This document shows positions 34,626 to 43,611 of a stretch of DNA of 64,000 nucleotides, piece after piece. The position numbers and the translations under genes are program-made. Origin of the DNA: Euphorbia lathyris (Eukaryota; Streptophyta; Magnoliopsida; Malpighiales; Euphorbiaceae); assembly GCF_963576675.1 (NCBI RefSeq), contig NC_088916.1, positions 80,059,501-80,123,500 on the forward strand, read 5' to 3'. The notes under the pieces are model-generated. The model worked only from the letters and a program-made list of their open reading frames with translations, was not told the DNA's origin and ran no database searches. Position 1 is the first letter of the stretch, and the number at the start of each line of letters is the position of its first letter.

Positions 34626-35014
34626 ACTACCGGGGGTCCCCGAGACTCGATTTTTTGCCTGAAATTGATCATGTTTTAACCTGCACACGCACATAAACTC
34701 CAAACAACATTAGTCCAAGGGCTAAATTGACCCGCCAATTGCTTATTTGAGCAAACGCTTCGTTTGGTGCGACTTTTGACGGATCAATTAGCTTCAAAAG
34801 ATAACGGAATTATAATATGCATGCCATTTTGGCCGTATTTGCCTAAATTGATCATAAAACGAGCCTAAACAACGAAAAGTAAATAAAACGTTTCCAATTT
34901 CTAACTAACTCACACAAAAGCATTTAAATGCGAGAATTGCTCGCTTATTAACTAAAAAACGCTAAAACCCGTCCTAAAACTGTACCCAAAGATAGGGGTT
35001 TTTGACCCCTATCA

Positions 35015-37224
35015 AACCTCCTCGCACTTAAAACTTTACTTGTCCCCAAGTAAACAAAAAAACTAAACCCGCAATCACAAGCAAGCTAGAAAACCTCCCG
35101 GTTTGACTAGGTGCTTGACACAATTTCGAGCATCTGTAATTACATGCATTCGGAAATACAAAGTAGAGACACAATATCCAAAAGCCGCATTTCAATTATC
35201 ATAGGTCATATGTTTTAAGAAAAAGGACACATGTTCAATTAAACGAGCTTGAGGGGATTGCTAAGTAAAACACCTCACCATAGGTAGTTCACTCATTTCA
35301 CACAATTTTCGGTGGCTAAAGTGTTTACTCTCGGCTTATGTTCTTGCTTAGGATTACGTTGATTTTGCACGTTCATCTGAGTTCTTCTACTATGCTATAT
35401 GACTCCGATGATATCAAAAACAGCATCGAATTGGGGTTGTAATGTGGTTCGAGGGTTAAAGGTACAACAAGGGTTAATAGTTCTAGCGCTAGAAAAACAA
35501 AGTTCAAGTGGCTTTAGCAAATATGAAGTGACTGAGCTTTTTATTCATTATTTCTTTCTTCTTTTTTTTTCTTGAGACATTTTGATTTTAAGAACTGAGG
35601 AATGAAGTTCTCCTTTTTGTTCGTCTCTTTTTTTTTTTTTTTTTTTTTGGATAGTGATGCTCAATCACTTCTTAGCCTTTTGGCTTGCTACTATGATGCC
35701 ATAAACAAAGACAAAGCGCTAGAGGAAAACAAAGGCTCGATGTGAGCTTTGCAAAAACTTAGGGTTAAGTAACAAACCAAGTGATGGCTTGCAAAAATTA
35801 GGTTAGAACGAAAGAAAAATCTATAAACTACAAAAATACAGGCTCAAAGGGGCTTCCTAGAGTGGATGAAAAAGAGAAAATAAGGTAAAGAAAAGGGTTA
35901 ATTCTAGTGAGGCTGATTCATCGTTTATCATCTCAAATCATTGCATGTAGGTTCAACACAGTATTAGGTGCAAAATCTGTAATCTTTCCACAAGTCAAAG
36001 CATTCACACAAAAATGTCAAGAAAAAGAGCTTTTTGATGTTCGCTCTTAGGCTCAAATTCAACTCACAATTCTTTGGGTTTCAATTTTGTGTTTACTAGT
36101 TTTCCCCAAACTCAAGTTCAACATCACATGCCTTCAATTCTTAAGTTATCTACCTAAGTAATGATTTTAGCATTTCTTCAAAAGTAGGGTCTAAATGCAA
36201 ACTTTAGCTCATGCTTTTACAGATACAGGGATTGTGTCCTACACCTAAACTAGTTGTCATGCAATCTTAGATTCGGTTCTCAGCCCTCAAGGACAAATAA
36301 CGAAGTTTAGATTCGAAGGAGGTTCACGGTTTTAGGTCCTAAACATGCAAAACCTAAATAAAACCCGAAAACGCAAAACTAAACTAGACACGACGCAACA
36401 AAAATTTAAAAATTATACAATTTTTGTAAGTTTGTCTACCCCTCCTCCTCACACTAAAAATATGAAATAAGTTCCAACATTGCATCACAAACCATAAAGT
36501 ACAAGTGCAAAAAGTTAGGGTGGAGAAGAAAACTTACGGGTTTTATCGCAATCGCCAAAATCTTGACGAATTGCGGTGGCAAATTTTTTTTTTTATTATT
36601 TTTTATTATTATTATTTATTTATTTCAGCTTCGTTCGGGAAAAAATCCCGAAACGTTGCTTATTGCGGCCGAGCAGCGGGCTGGGCGGCAGTGCCCAGCG
36701 GCGGGCTGCGCGCCAGCGCCCAGCAGCAGGCTGGGCGCAGTGCCCAGCGGCGTGCTGGGCGCCAGCGCCCAGCGGCGGGCTGGGCACAGTGCCCAGCGGC
36801 GGGTTGGGTGCCAGCGCCCAGCTCGCGGCGAGCAGTGCCCTGCTCGCCGAGCTGGGCGGCAGTGCCCTACTCGCCGAGCAGGGCACTGCTCGGCGAGCTG
36901 GGCCTCCTGGGGCCAATTTTTTTTTTTTTTTTTTTTAAATTTTATTTTAAACCTGAAAACTTAAAAATAAAAAATAAAAAAAATAAAAATAAAATAAAAT
37001 AAAAGAAAAGAAAACTAAACAACTAAAAAAAATATTTATTTATTTATTATTATTATTTTTTTTAAACGAACACTTACAAAAAACGTAAAAGAAAACTAAA
37101 AAGACTAAACTAAAAGATCAATGTATAATCTAAATAAAACAAACCTGAAAAGTTTTATTAAAACTTGGGTTGCCTCCCAAGAAGCGCTACGTTATAGTCG
37201 GTGAGCTCGACATAGAATTCCCGC
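35015..37224 (-). other. TR-GAG interior without coding capacity, with a GC-rich array
   Basis: On the minus strand this lies between the gag-type ORF and the 3' LTR. The edge next to the LTR (GTGCGAGGAGGTT on the minus strand) is the polypurine tract. A T-run of about 20 sits at 35630-35648. At 36658-36910 there is a second GC-rich array of CTGGGC..GTGCCCAGC palindromes ending in GCTCGGCGAGC units like those of the LTR. No further genes are seen; short ORFs here follow the array. Confidence 0.75.
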
Positions 37225-38187
37225 CTAGGTGTATGCTTCTACTCGCGTTAGGAATTCAAATTCCTGAATAAATAATCCGTACCTACAAAACAGATTAAGA
37301 GCCTCTAATAAGTTTAATGAAAGCAGGAGGCCGAATTTAAACATATTATGAAAAAGTTTGGTTTGCTCCCTTTTGGATTCTCTTGGTAGGTCGAAGAGAA
37401 TGAAAACTTCTGAGCATGAAACAAACCTAAACTTTTCTAATGTTTGAGGAAAAGGTAATTGAGATACACAAGTTTTGATTTGATCTTTTATCTCTACCAC
37501 ATGATTTAGAATTTCAGATTTTGAACCGGGGTTGCTTACCGCTTCCGGTTCTTCACTTACCTCGAGTGATGCATGTGATAGTGGACTTGGTTCTACCTTT
37601 TTGTCATTCCTCAAAGAGATGGCTTGAGCTGATTCCCTTTGTGGGATTTCTATGTTTTCCTTTATGCTTGGGAGAGCATCTCGGGATTGCTTTTGCATCT
37701 CTTGGTTTATTTGAGCCAGTTGGTTGCTCAAGTCCTTGCAAACCTCCTCGTTGATTGTAAGTCGGGCTGATATTCCTTTCAAAAGGGACAGCACCTCATC
37801 TCGTGAGCTAGAGGGTTGTGGAGGAACTTGGCTTGCTTGTTCGTAAGGGAACATTCCCAATTCATTTTCCCTGTGCTCATTAACAAACCTATTTGGAGGC
37901 CTCAACATGTTAGGGTTCCCGTAGGACAGATTTGAGTGTTGAGGTCTCCTCCAATCACTACCATAAAAGCTGTAAGAATTGGGGTTAGAATTATACCTTT
38001 GGTGATTACCCACAAAACTTACACTTTCATTGGTGTTGAGGCTCAGATTTGCCATCAAGATATCCATTTTCTCATTTAAGTCGGCCATGGAGGGATTGGG
38101 AGCCTCATTCTCTAGGGTATGAATGTATTGTCTTGATGGGATAGTAAACTTTTGAGCTTGCCACTCGACTTTTTCTTGCCAATTCAT
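37225..38187 (-). CDS. TR-GAG gag-type protein (C-terminal part only)
   Basis: 320 codons, open. The N-terminal 130 residues resemble the tail of Athila-type Gag (MADLNEKMDILMANLSL, then an Asn/Tyr/Pro-rich stretch with GNHQRYNSNPNSYSFYG). Residues 130-170 look helical. No capsid domain or CCHC knuckle is visible, so it is shorter than the usual Gag. It starts about 220 bp inside the 5' LTR on the minus strand, as expected for the first ORF. A helper's Gag would probably be needed. The name rests on similarity of composition and motifs, not on an alignment. Confidence 0.65.
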   Translation of the reverse strand: MNWQEKVEWQAQKFTIPSRQYIHTLENEAPNPSMADLNEKMDILMANLSLNTNESVSFVGNHQRYNSNPNSYSFYGSDWRRPQHSNLSYGNPNMLRPPNRFVNEHRENELGMFPYEQASQVPPQPSSSRDEVLSLLKGISARLTINEEVCKDLSNQLAQINQEMQKQSRDALPSIKENIEIPQRESAQAISLRNDKKVEPSPLSHASLEVSEEPEAVSNPGSKSEILNHVVEIKDQIKTCVSQLPFPQTLEKFRFVSCSEVFILFDLPRESKREQTKLFHNMFKFGLLLSLNLLEALNLFCRYGLFIQEFEFLTRVEAYT

Positions 38188-38382
38188 TGATCAGATAATG
38201 CTGAGAAAAAGTGAAGTTCTAGCACAAAAGTTGATAAGTAACAGTATACAGATATGAACAAGTATAGAAACATATAAAGAAATCATATATCAACAAGTAT
38301 AAACGATATAAACAAAGATATTCACAATGAATGCCTAAACTAACAAATCAACCTTTGGTTCGATATTGCAGAAGAAATAAAT

Positions 38383-38399
38383 CCCCGACAACGGCGCCA
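38383..38399 (-). other. TR-GAG primer binding site (tRNA-Asp type)
   Basis: CCCCGACAACGGCGCCA on the plus strand equals the 3' end of plant tRNA-Asp except for one base, so on the minus strand it is a TGGCGCC-type PBS. It lies 6 bp from the LTR end at 38406 and fixes the element's orientation. Confidence 0.88.
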
Positions 38400-38405
38400 A
38401 AAACT

Positions 38406-40009
38406 TGATGCGCTCTCACCTAACTCGAGATGAGAACTCACTAAGGGATAAGTGTACCCCGTCGTTATCAAGTAATAAATTTCTGGTTTAAGTCCAGGTT
38501 ATCGTCCACAGGATTTATTTCTGCAAGTATCAAGCTACTCGGTCTCGGATGTTATCTAGGCTTAGGGGGTTTTGAGTTTGGTTTGTTTAATTAATCTACT
38601 CCTAGGTTGAATTATACTAATCCTAGCTAAGTTATCTAATTCTAACTAAATTATCTAAGTTATTCTACGCCTAACTAAGTTACTCTACCCCTAATTGATC
38701 TTTCATTAATGAAACTATTCGAAGGAACATGGTATGAACGATAATAATAAAGATAGATTATCAAGTCTATTGAATAAAAACCTAACCTGAGTCACTTGTA
38801 TTCAAGGCGATTAACCCTACTTACCCTCCTGAGGTTCCTAGCGCGTGATTCCCTAAGGCCGAAACTAGGTCTAAGGCTCAGTAAATTGGCGCTTAATCAA
38901 CTAAGAGGTCGTCAATCTCCTAGGCTCTGACTAGGTCAGATTCAGCTCGCAATATGTGCCTACTAGATTTTGGGGCTTTAGAATGAGTTAAACCAATTGA
39001 ATAAAGCGTAAGACAGAGATTAGACAAATAATCATAGAACGAAACAAGAGCTAAATTATTATTAAAGGCGAAGATAATTGTCACAAGATACAATAAGTCA
39101 AGTTCGGCAACTGTATCAAAGAGTACAAACAAGGAAAGATAAAGGGAGATACAAAAATCCCTTTCAGGGAACCTGTTTACTCTGCAGCCGGCGACTTAAT
39201 CTTAAGGACGGACCTTGGTAATTCCTCGGTAGAAAGCTTTGAAGGAGCTTCAATGGAGGTTGAGGAAGATGGAGAAGATGGAGAGGAATTATAAGGGGAA
39301 AGCTAAAATAATTTACAAAAACGAAAGATGTCTAAATTACAATGGAAAAATCCTATTTATAGACGCATCTCGGCCCTCTTTTTGACCTATTTTTGTGTCC
39401 TCATTGATGTAGGAAGTCGTGGGGTCCATCGTGGCTTCGTGGGGGCGGAATTGGTCTTTTTGACCAATTCCCGCAGGTCTGCTCGCCGAGCAGGGCGAGC
39501 TGCTCGACGAGCAGGGCTACTCGCGACGAGCAGCGCCCTGCTCGCCGAGCAGGCCTCTGGTGGCCTGCTCGGTGAGCAGGCACAGTGCCTGGGCGGTGCC
39601 TGGGTGGTGCCTGGGCTGCTCGCCGAGCAGCGCGCCGATGCTCAATTCGCCGAGCGACTACCGGGGGTCCCCGAGACTCGATTTTTTGCCTGAAATTGAT
39701 CACGTTTTAACCTGCACACGCACATAAACTCCAAACAACATTAGTCCAAGGGCTAAATTGACCCGCCAATCGCTTATTTGAGCAAACGCTTCGTTTGGTG
39801 CGACTTTTGACGGATCAATTAGCTTCAAAAGATAACGGAATTATAATATGCATGCCATTTTGGCCGTATTTGCCTAAATTGATCATAAAACGAGCCTAAA
39901 CAACGAAAAGTAAATAAAACGTTTCCAATTTCTAACTAACTCACATAAAAGCATTTAAATGCGAGAATTGCTCGCTTATTAACTAAAAAACGCTAAAACC
40001 CGTCCTAAA
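38406..40009 (-). repeat. TR-GAG right LTR (5' LTR on minus strand), end deleted
   Basis: Co-linear with the left LTR until 'cccgtcctaaa', where it runs straight into Tat LTR sequence 'gcaaccaatcg'. The last 36 bp, including the terminal hairpin, are missing, so this LTR has no proper end and no TSD on this side. The GC-rich array lies at 39476-39655 and the TATA box at 39353-39361 (minus). Confidence 0.9.
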
Positions 40010-42132
40010 GCAACCAATCGTGGAATCAAGCTGCTCGGCAGGACCGGAGCTCGGAGTATGGAAGAGTCGCCACCCACGAATGGGAAAATGAACACCGATC
40101 CCTTACGGGAGACCGGTGAGGGTTCGGGAAACTTAGGTACGAGCCGAGAAGGCTAGCTCCTTTCCGGAGAAAGGCTACTAGGCACCCCGACATCGCCCGG
40201 TTATGAACCACCGGCCTCCTACTCAGCGTGTTAGGCGATAACGGACTAATCGCATATTTCTTTAAGTTTAAAATTCATTTGAAACCTTTTCTTTCTCGTG
40301 TTGAAAACCGTTTTGAGCATATATTATTGAAAGCCACTTTGGTAAAGAATCACCCATTTACATTGATGCCAAATATATATAAAAGAGAGAGGGGGAGAAG
40401 GAAGAATCGATTTATTTTACAGTGTGTCTTATGCTTCGATTCACATGTTAATCCTACACTAAACTCACTCCCCGAAAACGAGTTTATTTACATGGTTCGT
40501 ACCTTAATCGCCGTTGGAATGATTTAGGTACGTTTCAAAACCCCGTTGATTTACATGGCATCTACTCGAATCGCCGTTGGAACGACTCAAGCGTTTGAAG
40601 ACGTGGAATAAAGAATTTTAACCCAAAAACGTGGTTAGGCATACAAGTCAATTTATTTTGTACAAATCATTTAAGAAAACGATTCAAAACTTTATTATTT
40701 ACAATAAAAACGATTTTAATTACAAGGTTCGCCTAATCCATCATTGGAACGGATTAAGGTTTCAACACGTGATATTTTGAAAATGATTTAAAAAATGACA
40801 AGGAAACATTATTTACACTTTAGGAACATTTAGAAAAGTTTTAATTTAAACCAACAAATTAAACTCTCTTTTTATGATATATTTTCCCATTTTCACTCAA
40901 TTAATCCTTACTTGAATATAATTGCAACAAATAACAAATTGAATCCAAATTCACCCAACCAAACATGTTTAAAGAATATATACCTATAGGAAATCCAAAT
41001 GGAGAATAAATATACATATTTATACATATATGTAAGAAGAGTAAAAATGGTAATAATATATATATAGATTAAATGTAGGATAAGGAAAGTAGTAATACAT
41101 ATAGTACCTTTTTATCCTAATTACAACTATGTAAAAATAAGGGAAACTATAAAAACTAAAAATAACATTTAATTTCCAAAATAGTTTTACCCTATGATAG
41201 CTAATATAATTCAAATGCCAAAAAACTATATATATATATATACATATATACTACTTTATAACATTAAATCCAAACGAATTAAATTTCAACATGAAATAAA
41301 TAACTATATAGTACATAATAAATAGTTATAGGATTTAAAAATAATGCTTATCAAGATATTAGATAATAATATACATATATATACAAGTAGAAATATCAAA
41401 AAGTTGAGAAAGGAGGGTTAAAAGGGTGATTTTCGGTTTCCAGCAGATTACCGACGGAACATCCGTCGCCAATCTGCTATTAGTGACAGAAAAGGTAGAA
41501 TTACAGCAGCAGTCCAAAACTTTACAGATTCGTTCAAAAGCTTTAAATTAAGTCTAATTCGATCATTTTGGATCTCCGAACTACCAAAAATGGATCATAG
41601 TCTATAACCGAGTTTCCTAAAACGACGTTTTTATTTTAAAACGTTATTTTGAAGTATTTTTTAAAATTTATAATTACAACGTTTTTTAATACCCGAACTA
41701 CCTTTGAATTGGATCCTAGTTCGTATTGGGATATCCAAACGAGGTTTTTATTTCAAAGCTAAACCGAATTTTTATTTAACACGGGATGAAAATAAATTAA
41801 TACGGAAAATTAAATAAAACGTGACAAATAAATAAATAACTAAATAAATAAAATTATAACATAAAAATAAATAAAGAAAATAAAACAAATGAAATAAATA
41901 AAATGAGTCTAGTCCTCGGATAATACCTTAAGTTCGGTATTGACAGTTGAAGTCGGTTGATTCCACAAATCGTCCCTTTTCGGTGTTTTTTGTGTTTTTG
42001 GTAAAATCTTAACTTTTAGGAAATTCGGAATTTTTAGGAAAAAAAATGTTTTTTCCCAAAAAAAAGTCACTTCTCTCTCTAAAATGTTAGAGTAAGAAGT
42101 TCTCCTCCCCTAAAAGTCCTCCTCAAATGCAT

Positions 42133-42166
42133 GGGGATCCGTGCCTTATATAGGCACCGGATCCCC
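42133..42166 (-). promoter_or_regulatory. Tat LTR TATA box inside a hairpin
   Basis: On the minus strand GGGGATCCGGTGCC, then TATATAA, then GGCACGGATCCCC: the TATA box is the loop of a nearly perfect inverted repeat with one bulged base. The same structure is in the right LTR at 57073-57106. The GC-rich palindromic array starts just upstream on the minus strand. Confidence 0.7.
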
Positions 42167-42172
42167 GGAAAC

Positions 42173-42280
42173 TTTGGGCGACGCCCAAAGAAAATTGGGC
42201 GTCGCCCAAAGTCGGTTGGGCGAACGCCCAACCTAGTTGGGCGGACGCCCAACTTATGTTGGGCGAACGCCCAACTATCA
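42173..42280. repeat. GC-rich palindromic array, left Tat LTR
   Basis: About five palindromes of the form TTGGGCGnnCGCCCAA spaced 20-27 bp apart. The right LTR has an enlarged version (57113-57490). Confidence 0.9.
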
Positions 42281-42400
42281 TTTTGTTTTACAGGTTTTCT
42301 TTTCTTATTATATATTTTTGTTTTAAAACTTCCAGAATCAACCGCTTCGACCGTCTTGTTTACAGGTTTTCGTCACAGGTCCTCCGACTCGGTGTCTACA

Positions 42401-42416
42401 GTTGCCCCTACTTTCC
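42401..42416 (-). other. Polypurine tract of the Tat element
   Basis: GGAAAGTAGGGGCAAC on the minus strand, directly before the LTR start TGTAGACACC. This marks the 3' end of the internal region and confirms the minus orientation. Confidence 0.8.
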
Positions 42417-42639
42417 TATTTTGACAGTGATGTGTGTGTTTTGAAAACGTTTTTTGCTAATGCAACACATGCAATGTAAAACATATAAAAGTAAGAGACA
42501 CGTAACGAGTAGGAGGAAGAATACCTGACCTTTGTGCTGCGCGTTCCAGCGTCGTTCTCGATTCTTTCCATCATTGCCTTTGAATCGGCTGCTGGTGGAT
42601 GTTCTTCTTACGGACCCTAGCCTAAGTTGACTGTGGGTA

Positions 42640-43165
42640 AAAATGGCTCAAAAGCAACCTTGGTGCACGACCGTGAGTAAAATGGCTCAAAAGCGACCCT
42701 AGTCTACGACTGTGGGTAAAGTGGCTCAAAAACGACCACGGTCTACGACCGCGGGTAAAAATGGCTCAAAAGCAACCCTGGTCCACGACCGCGGGTAAAA
42801 TAGCTCAAAAGCGACCCCAGTTCACGACCGAGGTAAAATGGCTCAAAAGCAACCCTGGTCCACGACCGCGGGTAAAATGGCTCAAAAGCGACCCTGGTTC
42901 ACGACCGGGGTAAAATGGCTCAAAAGCAACCCTGGTCCACGACCGCGGGTAAAATGGCTCAAAAGCGACCCTAGTCTACGACTGTGGGTAAAATGGCTCA
43001 AAAGCAACCCTGATCCACGACCGCGGGTAAAAATGGCTCAAAAGCAACCCTGGTCCACGACCGCGGGTAAAATGGCTCAAAAGCGACCCTAGTCTACGAC
43101 TGTGGGTAAAATGGCTCAAAAGCAACCCTGGTCCACGACCGCGGACAAAACGGCTCAAAAGCAAA
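42640..43165. repeat. Tandem repeat, about 39 bp x 13
   Basis: Head-to-tail copies built from 'aaaatggctcaaaagc' plus 'accctggtccacgaccgcgg', with two alternating subtypes (caaccctggtcc and gaccctagtcta). It lies between the 3' LTR and the PMD gene. Tandem arrays in the 3' untranslated region are a known trait of Tat/Ogre elements and can seed satellites. Confidence 0.9.
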
Positions 43166-43504
43166 GGTTCTTTCTAACAATTCTGAATTCTTTTAAAACA
43201 CCGTTGTCTGTATTTTCTCACTGGAGCTAGTGTCTTGGAGGTTTGAATGGTTCGATAGGAATGTCTTTTTAGTCCGGAGTGATTCAAACTAACAATTATT
43301 TTTCTGTTGACTGTCGTCTGCATTTTGACTGGTGCCGCTGTTCTGTAAAAATTAGCTGTCGTCTGGAGTTCTATCTTGACATTATCGATCACTGTCTGGC
43401 AGAAACGCTGGCTGAAACGGACTGCAAATCGGAGGTCTGTGCACCTGGTAAATAATTATTTACTTTTTACCTTTATGTCACATCGTACCTTTTTCACTAT
43501 TTAT

Positions 43505-43534
43505 GGGAATGTCATTCCCCTTTTCTATATAAGG
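43505..43534 (+). promoter_or_regulatory. Predicted promoter of the antisense PMD gene
   Basis: TATATAAGG at 43526-43534 on the plus strand, 78 bp before the ATG, followed by a TC-rich leader (CTCTCTCTTCTCTCTCTCTC). A small palindrome GGGAATGTCATTCCC (43505-43519) lies just upstream. Layout is that of an ordinary plant RNA polymerase II promoter. Confidence 0.6.
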
Positions 43535-43611
43535 TGGTGGGGTTTCATTTCAACCCCACACCTTCTCTCTCTTCTCTCTCTCTCTAACTTTTGATTTGGA
43601 TTATTCTCGGG

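Larger units (their letters stand above)
33402..35014 (-). repeat. TR-GAG left LTR (3' LTR on minus strand)
   Basis: 1,613 bp. On the plus strand it starts TGATGCGCTCTC and ends GACCCCTATCA. Landmarks: TATA box on the minus strand (TATAAATAG, 34350-34358); hairpin GGAATTGGTC-TTTTT-GACCAATTCC (34443-34467); GC-rich palindromic array of GCTCGGCGAGC/CTGCTCGCCGAGCAG units (34474-34625); terminal hairpin GATAGGGGT-TTTTG-ACCCCTATC (34991-35013). Confidence 0.9.
33402..40009 (-). mobile_element. TR-GAG non-autonomous LTR retroelement
   Basis: Two LTRs of one family (33402-35014 and 38406-40009) in minus orientation, PBS on the right and purine-rich tract on the left, with only a truncated gag-type ORF inside. 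No RT, RNase H or integrase is visible in the 3.4-kb interior. This fits the TR-GAG class, which is mobilised by autonomous Ty3 elements; the Asp-tRNA primer site points to Athila/Tat partners. The LTRs differ at only about 10-15 positions by eye outside the GC-rich array, so it is the youngest insertion in the window. Its right end lacks the last 36 bp. Confidence 0.85.
33364..42400 (-). repeat. Tat element left LTR (3' LTR of the element), split by TR-GAG
   Basis: LTR sequence at 33364-33401 and 40010-42400, about 2.43 kb net. In the right LTR the corresponding stretch 'cggaccggggggtggacacc' and about 40 more bases are present; here they are gone, lost with the right end of the TR-GAG insert. 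The LTR is followed on the right by 'gttgcccctactttcc', which on the minus strand is the polypurine tract. Confidence 0.88.

Noticed and set aside
34324..34672. Ala/Arg-rich ORFs on both strands in the TR-GAG LTRs (also 39328-39703 and 60468-60937)
   Set aside because: They arise from the palindromic GC array, change frame with array length and are not conserved between the LTR copies.
36505..37002. Overlapping Ala/Gly/Ser-rich ORFs in all frames
   Set aside because: Low-complexity translation of a GC-rich array flanked by T- and A-runs; not genes.
42640..43165. Regular direct repeats resembling a CRISPR array
   Set aside because: Units abut without unique spacers and lie in a plant retroelement with no cas genes; it is a minisatellite.
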